In this document: positions 38,856 through 53,740 of the stretch, piece after piece | How the letters are laid out: each line of letters begins with the position of its first letter | How positions within the stretch are numbered: position 1 is the first letter of the stretch | Origin: Strigops habroptila | Lineage: Eukaryota; Chordata; Aves; Psittaciformes; Psittacidae | DNA: 64,000 bases | Direction of reading: 5' to 3' | Assembly: GCF_004027225.2 (NCBI RefSeq) | Contig: NC_044283.2 | Coordinates: forward strand, 16,138,992-16,202,991 | The notes under the pieces: model-generated | Databases searched by the model: none | What the model saw: only the letters and a program-made list of their open reading frames with translations | Told to the model about the DNA's origin: nothing | Position numbers and translations under genes: made by a program

Positions 38856-39757
38856 TGACATGAACAGTGGGATTGAGTGCGCCCTCAGCAAGTTTGCCAA
38901 CGACACTAAGCCGTGTGGTTCGGTTGATACGCTGGAGGGAAGGGATGCCATCCAGAGGGACCTTGACACGCTTGAGTGGTGGGCCTATGCCAGCCTCACG
39001 AAGTTCAACCAAGCCAAGTGCAAGGTCCTACACCTGGGTCGGGGCAATCCCACGTACATCTCCAGGTTGGGTGGAGAAGAGATTCAGAGCAGCCCTGTGG
39101 AGAAGGACTTGGGGGTGTTGGTTGATGAGAAACTGAGCATGAGCTGGCTTCAGTGTGCGCTGGCAGCCCAGAAAGCCAACTGTATTCCAGGCTCATCAAA
39201 AGAAGCGTGACCAGCAGGTTGAAGAAGGTGATCATGCCCCTCTACTCTGCTCTCATGAGACCCCACTTGGAGTATTGTGTACAGTTCTGGTGTCCTCAAC
39301 ATAAGGACATGGAGCTGTTGGAGCAAGTCCAGAGGAGGCCACGAGGATGATAACAGGGCTGAAGCACCTTCTGTATGAAGACAGGCTGTTCAGCCTGGCG
39401 AAGAGAAGGCTGCATGGAGACCTCGTAGCAGCCTTCCAGTATCTAAAGGGGGCCTACAAGGATGCTGGAGAGAGACTCTTCATCTGGGACTGTAGCAATA
39501 GGACAAGGAGGAATGGGTTTAGACAGAAGAAGTTCAGGTTAGATATAGGAAGAAGTTCTTTACTGTGCAGGTGGTGACACTGGAGCAGGTTGCCTAGAGA
39601 GAAGTTGTGGCTGCCCCATCCCTGGCAGTGTTCAAAGCCAGGCTGGATGGTGCTTTGAGCAATCTGGTCTAGTGGAAGGTGTCCCTGCTCGTAGCAGGGG
39701 GGATGGAACTAAATGATGTTTAAGGTCTCTTCCAACCCAAACTATTCTATGATACTT
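38856..39757 (+). mobile_element. CR1 LINE, 5'-truncated, 3' end intact, degenerate
   Basis: It begins within the end of the CR1 reverse-transcriptase ORF (MNSGIEC, then [56 protein letters not shown]). It continues into the non-coding 3' region (ggctggatggtgctttgagc; ggtctcttccaaccc) and ends attctatgata, a remnant of the octamer tail. The coding part is split over three frames with at least two frameshifts, near 39150-39200 and 39340-39350, and is truncated at the 5' side. It cannot encode an active enzyme. About 0.9 kb of CR1 remains. It sits in the large LDB2 intron, antisense to the gene. Confidence 0.95.
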
Positions 39758-40059
39758 AATGAGAGCCTCCCATCCCCCTGGTGACTGGGATGTCCTATTT
39801 GTTTTCCACGGTGGAGAGGAGCTGGACTAATTGGACAGAGCTATGTTTCTGGATCAGGAAGCTGAAATCTGTAATGGATTGCAGATAGCACTGTCTGTAC
39901 ATTACTGATGCATACAGACAGCATGCAGTGGTCCTAGTGCTGCAGGGGACAGTGCAGCTGTTATTTCCAGAGTGGCCCCCATGTCCCTGGAAGACATGGT
40001 GTCTGCCTCTGGAAACAATGACCAAAACAACAATTATGATTTTGGCTTTTTATACTTTT

Positions 40060-40077
40060 TATATATATATATATATA
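40060..40077 (+). repeat. (TA)9 microsatellite
   Basis: Eighteen bases of perfect TA repeat, followed by an A-rich stretch ending aaaaaataaatta, about 300 bases beyond the CR1 3' end. Confidence 0.85.
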
Positions 40078-43000
40078 AAAAATAAATTACAATTTATATC
40101 TTATGTAAGCAAGGCAATGTGAATTTTACTTCTGGCACACAGTTTGGGTGATTTTGCCTATGCTAACACATCAATTTGCTTCAGGCAGTTCAGCGCTTTC
40201 AGAGAGCAAGGACAGATTTTGAACTTTTCTGCTAGTGTGATCACAGTAATGTATTCTCTATCTTCAAAACAACTTTTTAATGTGTTCCAGCCAGGACCGA
40301 AAATATCACACAAGTCACAGAACAATCATCAAATTCTCATTATCACCACTGGTGCCAGGAGAAATCAGTTTTATGGGGAAGGAGTTATGGAGACCTTAAG
40401 ATTCCTGTGGTGTTTTCTTTCTTTTTTTTTTCCCCAAGAAAATAGCCTCCTGGTAGAGCATGCAGCATCCAGAAAGACCTTCCAATGGTTCCCTGAACTA
40501 GTCTATGTCCCATCTATATAATAAGGAAACTAATAATTCCATAATTTGAAATGGGTACTGTGAGGATACTTTCTGCTCCTGCCAAATACCAGTTATGTAT
40601 CGGTGAAATGGAAGCCACTGGGCTCAGTTTGGCAGTAATTCAGTAAAATAAAATGACCTATGATATATACAAAGTCTGACTGGATTCTCTGGTGATGTCT
40701 TATGTCCTTTAACACCACCTATGTAGGAATCAATGATGCATTTACAAGTAATTTTGAGATGTTCTGATACTACAAGAATTGAAAATTAACCTATCGAAAC
40801 AACTACTTTTTACTGCATTTTTAAGGGACCCTTCTAATTTCTACAATCACGTATCCGAATATTTCCTATTCAACAGCAAAAGAAAATACACTGATAATTC
40901 TTTTACTATCTCGCCCCCACACCCCGGTTAAACCAGAATTTTTACAAGTCTTGAAAGATGGGACACCATTTCCAGCTCTGGTGTGTCATCTCGCACTGGA
41001 AGCCATTTATCACCAAGTTGAACTTCTGTACAAACGCCTTTTGACTTCCACAGCCAGTATCTTTTGCAGCACAGATTAAATGTAATTATCAATTAAATAA
41101 GTAACAATTCAATTGCGTTTCTTAGAGCAATTTATATTACAAGGGAAAAACTGCAAGTTCCAATATTTAAGCAGTTTTGATGAACAGAAATGAACATGTA
41201 TTTTCAGTGGTTGAAATAGGTTGGTATATGCCAATAGGCCATATGACACTTCAGAGGTGTACGAGCACTTCCCAGACTACTGCAATACTGGGATTTTTTT
41301 TTCCCCTACATTACTGTTTCTACGTTTGGCAATGCATAAATCCAATATCATCTTTTGATTATTACACAAAGTTTACAATGGTAGCTGAACAACCAAGTTT
41401 CTCAGCTTTTGCTCATGTTTTATAGGAAAGCATCTCAGTAGCATTACTGACCCAAAGATGAGCTGAAGGGATCCAAATGCTTATCATCTGCTCTGATCAA
41501 CACAACAGATTCTTAGCAAGCAGCTGCATTGTCTAAACCATGTAAAACACGACCAGTCTGTGGTTGTATCCTGGTGACTGTGTCCAAGCCCATACTTTGC
41601 CTGTACTCACAGCATCCAAGCATGTTTGAAAAACCTGTCCTTCTTATTCTCTGCATGGTAATTTCCACACTTGTGGTTCCTATAGTTAAATGGCAATTCC
41701 TATTTGAGTCTGAATTAGATTCCAGTGTGGATAATAAACTCCAGAACCTTCCCCCATCCTGAAAATGGTATATGAAAAAATCAGATCTCTGAGGCCTATG
41801 AAATGACATCATTCTTCCTTCCCTCTCCTCGCTGCAGACTTATAAGCACCCAAATTTTTGTTTTCATAGCTTTCTGAAACAATTTCTTTTCCCAAATGTA
41901 TTTCAACACACAGTCTCATGTGTCTACTATCCTTTCCCCTTCTGATACTTGGTTCAGCAGATGGTGCAAATGAACTGGCATATACAGCATTTGCTTAATC
42001 CTATGCCCCTTTGAACTGCTGTTTTGAGACTAATGCAGCTACTTTATTATTGTGAATTGTCTGCATTATATCCTTGCTTGTGTTGTTTGATTTATCTTGT
42101 TCTTCCCGAGTAGGTTCATTCTGGGAGCTGATGATGAAGAATCGTACAGCCTGGAGAGCCTGTTAGCTCCACCAAAAGGTGGAAACTCTTGCTAAGAAAT
42201 TTCATTAAGTGTAAGAGATGACACAATGTATAAAGCCCAGCCAGAGCTAGAGATTTCCAATCATTAAAAATATTCTGAGATTGAATGGGAAAAGTATGAG
42301 GTCATTATGGCAAGAGTCAATTGATCAAGTCAGCAGGATAAATTAGTCTGCAGACATCACTGACCAGCAAAGCTTTAGCAGGAATATGCTCTTTGAGAGC
42401 ATATGTTTTTAAGCTTTTAACTAGTTTTGCAGACTGCAAAAGAACCCTAGTCTCAGTGCTCTGGGAAGCAATATGCTATGTGCACCATGAAGTGAACATT
42501 TAGGGTGTAGAGAAAATGAAAAATTATGGCAATGTTTTTATACTCACTAGATACGCCCCAGTTTCCCCAGCCCTTCAGCAATCTGTGACTAAGTGGAGAA
42601 ATGAGTTAAACTCTTCTGTTGTTGAGAAGCAAGAAGATGGCAAGTATTTGTATCCAACTGTATAACCTGTGATTGAATGACCCATTAAATATCAAATAAG
42701 CTTGCTACTTATGAAAAATCTTGTTTCAGAGATGTTAGTACTGATTGACTGCCTTCTCTCCCTTCTCCCCCTCTCCCAGAAGGCAAGGCCAGAAGAAATC
42801 TTATGGAAACTCTAGGAAGGAACAGGATCAAAAAGACAACACACTAAGGCTGCTGTTTCGTAGGTGGCAATGCCAGCTCAAGCAGCACCATGCTGTCCCC
42901 ACTGCTATGTGAGCCCAGCTATTTGCATGGCTGTACAGCAAACCAGCAGGGAGAACAGATCTGCCCAAAAAATAAGCAAGGGAATAGGCAGCATGTGGGC

Positions 43001-43865
43001 AGAAATGTGTGGCTAAAACTGGTGAGGTGGGACAAATGCTCCTTAAGAAACTGGTACAGATGGCCAATCCATGTGTGGGTTTCTGAAGGCAATTGGAGAA
43101 GGTTTTCTGCTTGGTGATAGACAAAGGCATTTTTAGGACTGTGTTTTGAGCCAGACCCTTGCCGGCTTGTTTAAGGAAAGCTATCTTACTGTATCTCTAA
43201 TTACTGCTGATTATCTCAGCTCCCCAGAAAGGGTTATTCTGGAGCAAAGACTGATGGTTCTGTGGAAGCTTGTGGCTCTCAGGTCCAGACTCAGCAGAGC
43301 TCTCGGGGATCACCCTTACTCCACTATGGCTGGGCTGCATAAGTAAGATGACATAAGAGCTGGGGACTAAATCTCTTTGGCCAGAAGCCAGAATAGATGA
43401 CAACAGAGAAGACGACATTTAGTTCTATATTGCATTTAAATTTCTTTAGATCTGTCTATGACTCTTCTAGTTTTCCCAGTAGCCAAGTATGGTGAAGAGG
43501 AGAAAGTGGTTTTTAGAAGAACCATTTTCCTGATGGAATTCCAAAGAATGGTCATTTATCTATCAGGCTGAGCTGAAGCAATTTTTCTTCTTATTGTGAC
43601 AGAAGCTGCCCCCTGATCCTGGCAGAGTAGCATCACTGGGAATTCACCTTCATCCAGGGTTTGATATTACTGTACCATGTAAAGTATGAGGGACATATAA
43701 ACAGACCATGACTGTTCAGCCACTTAAGATTCAGCAGACTGTGTCAAAGTATTCCCTGAGCCTTGATACTCTACAACCTTGTATTCTGTCTGATCCAGAG
43801 TTTAACACGTCTGGGGTCATGCCAGGATGGGACGAGGGTGCACCTGGGCACAGATACGGTTAAAT

Positions 43866-43895
43866 CTTTACTTTCCATGACTTTACTTTCCATGA
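43866..43895 (+). repeat. Perfect tandem duplication of a 15-bp unit
   Basis: Two adjacent copies of ctttactttccatga at 43866-43880 and 43881-43895, a simple local duplication inside the large intron. Confidence 0.9.
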
Positions 43896-46800
43896 CAATC
43901 ATTTGTAACCCTCAGGTCTCCCTCATACTTCCTTGTTTAGTGCCAAGAAAGCAAATTAAACCAGGTTGGCCACAGGAGGACATAGCTGGGCATAGCTGAG
44001 GATGCACAAGCTTCTCTTCCAATCACAGGGTTTTACTGCGTGCACAACGCTGCATCCAGTCTGAGGAGAACACTCTCTGCTGCTCACAGAAGAAAAAAAC
44101 ATATATAGAAACTCTGTCACAGTCTCTAGATAAGAACTGAGCCACCTAGCAGCCTAGCAGTAAAAAGAAGCACTATTTTTTTTCCTTCTTATTGACTATA
44201 AAATAGCCCAAGGTCACCAATAAGCAAAATGAAGACTCAAAACACCAACTCCATGTGCAGGCTTGAAACAAAAGTTAAAATTATATCAAACCAACAATAA
44301 CTCATTCCCATGGTGTTCCACCTGCCCTCATTAGGTTACACAGAACAAATGTCAGAGATAGATAACATTCAGGAAAAAGGTGTTCTTCTGATAAGGAAAA
44401 TAGCTTTGTAGCAGTTCCTTTAGGGGGAAATAAATAGTCTTCCTTCCCTCCTTTTAAAAACAGAACAGCTGATCTATTGCTAGATTTGTGCAAAGTTTCT
44501 CACAACAAGGTCCTTAAACTGCTGTTATACTTCATTTATGTCTTGGTAAAATAACGTCATAAAGTCCCAAGATTATTATCTCACAGTGACTTCCAGATAA
44601 GACTTGCAGGTTACATGTACAAATATCTTTTTCCTAATTGCTAGCACTGCAGACTCTTGCTTGAAGTTTGAAAGTCAAGCTGTATTTCTTCTGTCTCATA
44701 TATCACCACAATAAAACACTGCACTCAGCGCTTAACAATTCTGTTGTAAAGTGCAACTCAGAAAGGAGGAACCCCTCTAATCTTTGCAAGCTGCATGACT
44801 TTGCAGCACTACCAAAAGAAATCTGAGAGCAAATTCTTACTTTACTCAGAGAGGCACACAACGACCAGAGGTATTCAGGAAGGAGCTGGCATTTTTTTCT
44901 GATTTTAGCTCCATTTTGTGGACTCAGATACACACTTCCAAGTGTCACAGGTTCTCCACAGCATTCAGGAGCTGTCCTCACAACCTGGAACATGTTGCAT
45001 TATGTACCAGTTGGGCACATTGCTGCTTGGCCGTTACACACCTGCCACCAGTCAAGACAGCTGGCCTGTTCCAAAGAGGCAAGTAAAGGTATTTCTGTCA
45101 CTGCTGGAAGTGTATATGGGAGGGGAGGAAAAAGAGACTGCCATTTCTCCTGCTAGCTGTCAGAGCAAATTGTTATTACCAACTGTGATTCAAGTACACA
45201 GGAGAACAATAGTAGCATTTTCCTGTGACAGAAAGAGTATGCGCACACAAACACGCGTGTCTGTTAATATAGAAAAGAGTGACTGAAACAGTGGTAATGA
45301 TACCAGGCAAAAAATTAGGAGAGCTGGTCTTCAAGCTCATTCTTGGTCTGTGACTGTGGTCATACCACTAAATGAAACATCAGGAAAAAAAGCATCCAAA
45401 AGTACCTATATTTAAGCATTCAATTCCAACAGTATGAGCCTCAAAAGTCCTGCTGAGACACCCTTGTTTCACACACGTTGGATGAGATGAGCCTGGCACA
45501 TACTCAAACAATTCAGAATTCACAAAACAGTGTGCTTAAGCCCCCTGAAGCCATAGCAACCCTAGTAAACTAAATGTGCCAGCACTGTTCTCTGGCAGTG
45601 AGGCCAACTGACAGAGAATGTCCCTCCTTCATAATTTTAAGCCTTCTCATGCAACAAGTCAGGAGACAACATATAAATTGCTTTCCAGCAATGGACTCTA
45701 TATCACACCAGTTCCTGAACTGTGTCCAGGAATTATTTGAGAGCCAGCAAACCAGGCCAGGGATAGCTCTAAAAGAGTATAGACATTGCATTCAGGTACC
45801 TAAGAACATCGCTAGATGCTGTTTAATGTACAAAGATGGACACAATCTGGAAGTCTTGAACAAGACAAATGAGCTCTAAGTCTGACAGACCTGCATGGCT
45901 CAACTACATAGAAGTACAAATTGAGTAAATAGAAGAGCAACCACTGGCATCTTCACTCTGTTGTTCAGTGGCTTTTCAACAAAAAAAATGAATCCTGAGA
46001 GCCAAGACTGAGGTATAGAAGTCCTTTCTTAGCCAGCTACATTCCCGAACAGCTGAGACAATCCAGCTCCTCCCTGCACTCTCCTTTCTCTTTCAAGAGG
46101 TTACTCACAGCACACTGTTCTTTTATACTGATCACAGTGCATCAGCAGGTGAGGTTTTGAACTCCCTCAGGTTAAGGAGGACATTGACTCATAGGTCAAG
46201 ACCCATAGGTCCAGACCTACAGGCAAGGGTTCTGGAACATCAGATAAAGCCAGACATCACTTACCACTTCCAACGCTGTGCTGTAAAAATAAACAAAAGA
46301 ATGGCTGGTTGAAACTGGCATGGCACAGATGCCTGTGGTATCCAAAGCAATGAACTCTAGTCAAAGACAAGCCTCTAGCTAAAGGCTGCAGTGAAGCCTG
46401 TAAGTCTCACTGTGGCTTTATGTCCTTCTGAGCATCCTAGAGCTCCTCGCTTGTGCAATGGGTAAAATTGCTTTTATAACAATATTGCTAGAATAAAAAC
46501 TTAAAAATTGCAAAAAGATCAGATACTATGATGATGGAAATACAGGTAGGTCCACATTTTCAGAGTCCACAGAAAATACGAGAAGGCATAACAAAATTCA
46601 TTATAGGAAATAGCTTTATTATGCTAGAACTTTCAGGCATGTTTTCAATGATGTCATGGACATATACATTAGTAAATGTACATGGATGAACTTTTTTCCC
46701 TTCTTCATAATTATTTCTATTTTATAGTAGCTGCAAGAGCCTGCAGGCAATGTGTTTTCTTGCACTTTTTGGATGGCTGAAGTCATCTGGTTTTCCTGAT

Positions 46801-49800
46801 GCTATGTAATTCATTCAAGGTGTTTAATACTGATAACCAACCACAGATGCACTCCCTGGACTTTCCCATTGCCTCAGTAACACGCTGCCTATAATGGCCA
46901 ACTAATATAGGGTTGGGTCTTTTTTTTTCAGCTAAAACTGTGGAAAACACAGAATTTTATATTCATCTAAAAATACCTATGTGATAAATAAAAAAAGCAG
47001 GAGGCTGAATTGTTCATCACCAAAGGCATTTTCTGCACAATCACAATTTCTGTGATATTCTATAGATTCATACAGCCTTATTTATTAAAACACAGAGCTG
47101 ACTGTTATTAAATGCATGTTTCTGACAGCTCCTGCAGATATGAATAAAATAGCTAATGAGAAGACAAACTGTCCATATTGCCTTATTCCCAAGGCACAGA
47201 TCATCTTTAAGCTAGACTGTGATGACAAATGGTTGTTTTCACCTTTATATACATCACCTTCCATGATTACATATATAGATGAATAGCTTCTTGGACTGTA
47301 TCTACAACTAGCCTCAGAAACTGTCTCAAGAACTTGATTCCAGCCTTACTAGTAGGAAACTGAGCAAAGATGAACTGTATTCACTTTTTGGGGAAAGCAT
47401 AATGTGCCTAAACATTTATGTGCCTAAAACAAAGGAGTGTGGGCAAAATTTAAGAAGCTCACCTTTAAATGCTTCATCAAAGCAAGCTCAAAGAATATAA
47501 AATAAATATACATTTTCTCTAGTTTTCTTTTTCCCTATTCTGGCCAGATTTTTTTGTAACTATAATTCCACTGAAATCAACAACTCTCTTGCAGTTGATA
47601 TCCTCTGAAGTTCTTTCTAATCTAATTCTTGTCCAGAAAGAAACTATAAAAGAACAAAACTTTGAACAATGAAATCAAACACTGCAAGTTAAAAATGTAA
47701 GCTCCCTTTAGGTTTGTGTGAGAATATAAATTAGGAGTAAAAGCTGGCCTGATACATCCATCTTGAGAAGTACTAAGCAGCCACAACTTCCATTTAAACA
47801 AAGGCACTATCAAGGACCAGTAACTGCCTTCATAGCAGGTGTCAAAGGCGGCTGCTTTCTTCTTTAATTTCACTTAAAGGAAGTGGAGAGAAAAAAGCCT
47901 AAAACATCACTCTAAAACAATCACTGTTAAAAAAGTATTTTGTTTTATATTTTGACCTTTCCTATGATTTCTCTGTTTTTCTATCCCCTACAAGGAAATG
48001 GTCTTGCACTATTTGGTGTAAGAGATGTGAGAGGACAGCGTAAGCACAGAAGTGAGAGCATCTTTGTAGACAGCATCCTTCTCAAGGCCCCTGGGGGGCT
48101 ACAGTACTTTGGCTTATGTGGGTAGATTTTGTTTCTGCTGCTTTTCCTCTTGCTTCATACATTTCTAATCCCTACTGCAGTAGTCAGTGAAAAAGAAAAA
48201 GAAAGCTCTAGAAGCTTTTGCGGTCCTTTTTTTTTGGTCTAGAAGGGAGGCTCCCTCTAAACTGGGTTCGTACTCAGAAGGGTTGTTGTGGGTTCAGCAG
48301 TAGCAGTCATTTTTCTCCGGCTGGGCTTAAACCACGACAAGAGTCTTGAGCAGTGCCTGGCTGCTCTCTGGAGTCTTAGCAGAACTGGGCTGATGGGCAG
48401 AGGCTCAGGAGCAAACCTTGGAGGTCAGAATATGACAGTGTCCACATGCCCTTTACTGCTGTGAAGTTCACTGATTAATCTGATAGTGTTTGTACCTCGT
48501 ATTTCTAAAGGTAATGAAATATATAAATACCACAGGAGAAGCTTTGCACCACTATATCACTCTGGAGAAAGGCTTTCTGAGATCTTATTCCAGTTTGTAT
48601 ACTTGTGTAATTGAAACCAGAATTTTATTATAGCACAATGAAACTTACTTTAGGTAGCAAAGTGGCCCACAGTAGGAATCTAAATATTTAAGTAAGACTA
48701 TAGGAACCAACCTATCCTTATACTAAACTAGGAAGAATTTGAAGAAGCTGATAAATAGAGACCAGATGGTCTTCAAGATACAATTAGCCACTAAGAAGGT
48801 ACAGAAAGGAAACAAAAGGTGTCATGAATATGATTTTGGTGATAACATTGAAAGACTCCAAGAACATACATTTTGTTCTGAATCATTCTTCATTCTCCTT
48901 ACACTGTTAGCTATCATAATGAGCAAGCTGTATTTCATGTTATGTTTCTTATTGCAATTATTTTCATAAAATTAATTCATTTTTAAAATTACATTGTTCA
49001 AGGGCACTTAGCAATCGAAAATATGATATTATCTGCTTTGTATGGCTGAACATTCATCTCATACACTGGGAAAGAAAATCAGTAAGGCATCCAAGGATAC
49101 ACTGGAATACCACCACACTATTGGGAGAGTTATAAAAGACAGAGACTTGCTATTAAATTGACTATAATATTTCAAATGACACCATAGCTCTAATTCATCT
49201 TGTCAAAAGCTAATCAGTGGAAAGGTCCAGTGTAGTGTTTAGAAGATTGAAACTTTACTTCCTTCCTTTGCATATCACTATCAGAAGATTATTCCATTTT
49301 CTATTTAATTACTTTGATTGGAAAGCCTCTAGAAAGAAACTTCTGCCTTCCTCTAGACTTGGGATCTACATTACATTGTGGTATACAGAGTGGTAATACA
49401 GATGAAGCCGGGGCAGCAAAGCACCAGAGTGAGACAAGGTCTGCTCTGGAGAGTACTGCGATCTCTGCCTAATCACCAACACCATTTGTTTACACAGTGC
49501 TTCTGTTTTCCTTTGAGGCTTTGATCCAGCATGGCTGGGTCCAATCCTGCTTTATAAATGAGACGCTATGAAATCTAGGATAGGGAATACAACTGTGGGC
49601 TTTTTTTCTTGTGCCTCACACTCACTTTATGTAAAATCACCTTATCTTGGGTAGAAATGGTGCACAGTCCTTTAATTAAATCGGCTCTAAGTTTTGCCTG
49701 AATGATTAATAAAATGAGAAAATTCTCTGTCTTGCTATGAAAGCTCTATTGTTTTGTATTCCTCCATTCCTTTCTATTCCGATACCCTTTCTTCAAATCA

Positions 49801-49931
49801 GATCCCCAGGTTGATACTTGTTCCTTTGGGCTTACCTAAGAACTATAAATCTGTGGCTAAATCAAGTTAATTTTCTTTTGTCACAAAACTCTGGAAGAAA
49901 ACAACAACAAGAAGTGCAATAAAAATAACCA

Positions 49932-49946
49932 GTTGTTGTTGTTGTT
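49932..49946 (+). repeat. (GTT)5 microsatellite
   Basis: Five perfect gtt units in the large LDB2 intron. Confidence 0.85.
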
Positions 49947-52900
49947 CATGAAGTATGGCATTTTCATGGCTAAAATTGCCCAAGGGAATGGAGAAATTAA
50001 TTTCAATAAATTGGATTTTATGGGTATAAAAGACCTCTGAATAAATGAAAAACTATGAGATGACATTTGGATCAAAGGAGATATACCCATTGACTTTAAT
50101 GGATGTTGAACTGGATCTTTGATTAACAAACTGCCTTAATATGAATTAACAGTGAGGCAGCACCACCAACTAGAAAAGGTAACAAGGCACAGGATTTCAG
50201 AAGCAATTCTGGGTAGGGAGGAATGTTCGATATAGCACAGTTTTCTAGCTGTGCAGAACGCAATACCAGAAATGACACAATTCAGATGGAAACCTGTGTT
50301 ATCATTTGAATAATGTCTTCTGCCTCCACTCTGCTCACAAGCTTCACATATGTATCAGTGCAGGTTTGGTTCAGCACCTCTCCTTACTCGCACGGCCTAT
50401 AGATTCTCCACATAACATCCTACAGGCCTACCTTAGGCAAGATAAACACAAAATCATGGGCTTATGTTTGCTAATTTGATATACCTGTTGGTATTTCTTT
50501 TAACACAAACAGCAGGTACGTTTAGAAATCAAAAGCAATGCTCAGATTTGCACCTTAATGACCACCAGATAGGCACTCATATTCATGTATGTGTACATAC
50601 AGCAGTGAAAAAGTTTACTGACGTTTTTAATAGGTTAGTACAAAGGAAGAATATTTGCAATTAACTGGTAAATTAATAAACATTAATTTCACAGGGTACC
50701 TACAAAAACATGTGCTCTGTTAATATCCATATGCACGTATATATATGGACAGAATTTTGTTCCTCAGAACCAGTGCAATGAATCAATTTTTTTCTTTCTG
50801 CTTATTTTGTTTTTGATTCAGTTTTGTAAATTATGGTAATCTGGTATGAGCTAGAGTCTGCCCTGAATTGTACTGCTGAAAGTCAGGAGTCACTCTTTTG
50901 AAGTGGATAAGTTTACAGCGGTGTGAGGCCGTAATAGGTCAGACACTATACATAACTGCTATATTGTTCTCAGATCCAGAAGTAAGAAAGGGAAATTTAC
51001 AATTTAGAACGTGTAAAATTCCCCAGCATCTTCTTGTCTTCTCCCTTCAGTGCTGGCAAATTTGGCGATGAGGTCCAACTTCAAGACAGATGCCAGCTGG
51101 TATGAATCTGTACTGCTGTTCTCTTCCCTGCCCAGCACCAGAAGCACTCAGGGAGCTATTAAGGACAGTCATCATTTGAGAGGAAAGGACTAGATTAGGT
51201 TTTTCATCAGATCAGTCTCCTGACCTAGCCCTGACAGTGCTTGCACCGATATAAGGGAGGTGACTGGAAGACAAATCTAGCTTTGTGTGTGCCAGTCTTT
51301 AAACCCTATAGAAACCCAGGACTATTTTTCAGTTTTGAAATGTCCCTTCTATTTTACTGTTTTGAGACAGCTTTTGGTTTTAAGGTTTCTGTTGTGAGTA
51401 CAACATGGTGAGATTACAGATGAAAAAGTGGGAGTATACAGACAGACGGAATAACAAAGTGGGGAGGCATCCTCCATGCAGACGAGGATCAGGGCATGAC
51501 ACAAGGAAGATGAGAGCTTTTCAGGAACATCCTAGAAATAGTATCAAACTCAAAAGTCCAAAGCAACCCTTCAACATATGTAGACATGGAAAAGCCAAAT
51601 TTGACCTTGAGATGCATCAAAGAAGATCACTTCAGCAGAGATGGGCAAGCAGTAATGCCACTTTACCTATATAAAGAGCGGCAGAGCAAGGGGAAGGGAC
51701 AAGCAGGCTAACCAGTAAAATTAACTATGTGTAGAAAATGTTTAAAAAAGATTACATGACCTAGTTGCTTTTGATACCACAATAAACAGACTCAAGAAAT
51801 AATTTTTCTGAAGATTAAAAACATGAGGTAGGGGGTTATAGGATTCACTTTCCAAATCAAGAGCAGACCACAGGGCTGCCATAAGCTTTATACAATGAAT
51901 ACTTTCAGGTTCTAAAATGACTGCATCCAAAAACAAAGGTTTGAACCACCAGCTTTGCATTAAAGCCTATTTCTTAACCTCTTCTGAGCACCCACCGCTC
52001 CCTGCATAATAATTTGCACCAAACACCCATGGATATTCAATATTAAACAACTAATTAAAATTTTTGCTGTTTTCATTGCTTTAAACAAGAAGCTGGTTTT
52101 GGCGTTTTCAGGTCTTCACACAAATCGTACCTCTGCAGCTCTCATTCCTAAACTTAATTAATAGTTATTATTATTTATGACTGCACTGCATACTAGTCCA
52201 AGCTTTAATTTCGTCTTCTAAAAAGACAGCCTTTGGCTGTGTTCTTGGACTTTTTTTCTTAATCTTTTTTCTTTTCTGAAATAACATTACTAGTTCAAAT
52301 CTTGTAGCTTGTTTTTATATGGCCAGTGCTTTGTCTTTGTCTCTCTTTTTCTCCCTTTTACCCTTCTGACTTTTTTATTTTTAAACTGCTCCAGCCTAAC
52401 TTCATTCTGATTTCTTACTCATGGATGCTTCAAGGACTCATATCACTGATTATCATCCTTCCATTCTCATTAGTTCAGACCTTAATTTTATTTCAAAGGT
52501 CAGATGGTCTGTATGTCCAGTGGGCACAGTAGCTAGCTTGTGCTCATGCACAATATATCTTTCTCCTTAACTGATACTCATGAGCTTGGTAGTGCCCTTT
52601 GTATGAAGACTGGCCATTACCATCTCCAGAATACTGGCAAAATTTGCCATTTCTGCTAAAATCTCAATTTGTTCTCTAATCACTTGCACTCTGTTCCCAT
52701 TCCCCATTTTTCACTGGCTTCTGAAATTCCTGCTATCCACAGGAAATCTTTTTCTGAGCCGTAAGAAGCAGAAGTGGTCACTACTGCACCAGCTCACTGT
52801 ACTTTCTAAAGTCTGGTTTAAAACTGCCATCTGATTTTTTTTAAATGCTATTGGGTTTGCTCCATCTTTTTTGTTTTGCTTCTCATGTGCCACAATTTTC

Positions 52901-53740
52901 CCATCTATAAAACATTTCATTTTAATAAAATGCTTAGAGATCAGTGGGTGAAAAGCACACTGCTATTATTGTTAAAATCATGAATGTTATCTTTCCAAGC
53001 CATGTCCTGTCTGAAGACTGCTGCAGCTTCCATCCTCTCTCAACACATTTCTAAGTTGGTGTTTCTCTACCTGTCCCACCCTCTGCAACTCTCCCATCCC
53101 TGTTTCCTTGTCCCAGCCACCGCATCCTGACCACTTATGTTTTAAAAATTTTGCTGTATCTTTTTCTCTGCTCTTTCCTGCAACTCTTGATAGAACTATT
53201 CTTTGATGTTGTGTCTTTATTAAAAAAAGTTTAAAGGTAACATCTGACTGTATAAGCTGTTGCAAAGAATACATGTCTTCTCATTTATTATTCTGAAAGG
53301 AACATATAACACTGTCTATAAAGCATTAGATGCATGAAAGATAGGGACAGAAACCGCTGTGATCATTACTAAAATAAATGCTAAGAAATTACATTACCAG
53401 AAAACCTTGGCAGAATCAGCTAATTATAGTTGGCGCAGATAGATTATGGATAGCCAGCTATAGTCATCTGAATCCTGCGAGAACCTTCTGATTTTGACTG
53501 CATTTTCATGGGGAGACTTGCCACAAGCTGAATAGGTTTAGGTTGAAAAATTCCATCATTTATAGGAATAAAGTCTACAAAATATGTCTGCTTTCAGCAT
53601 CTCCAGTTCTGAAGATTCTTTAAAATTTTGACAGCTTTCATAGGAAAAGCTTCAGAATGATTAAATGATCCAAACCCCATCCTTTGAGTGCTTGTGAACC
53701 CTTAATAGAACTCTTATTCATATCCATTAGGATACAGTAC

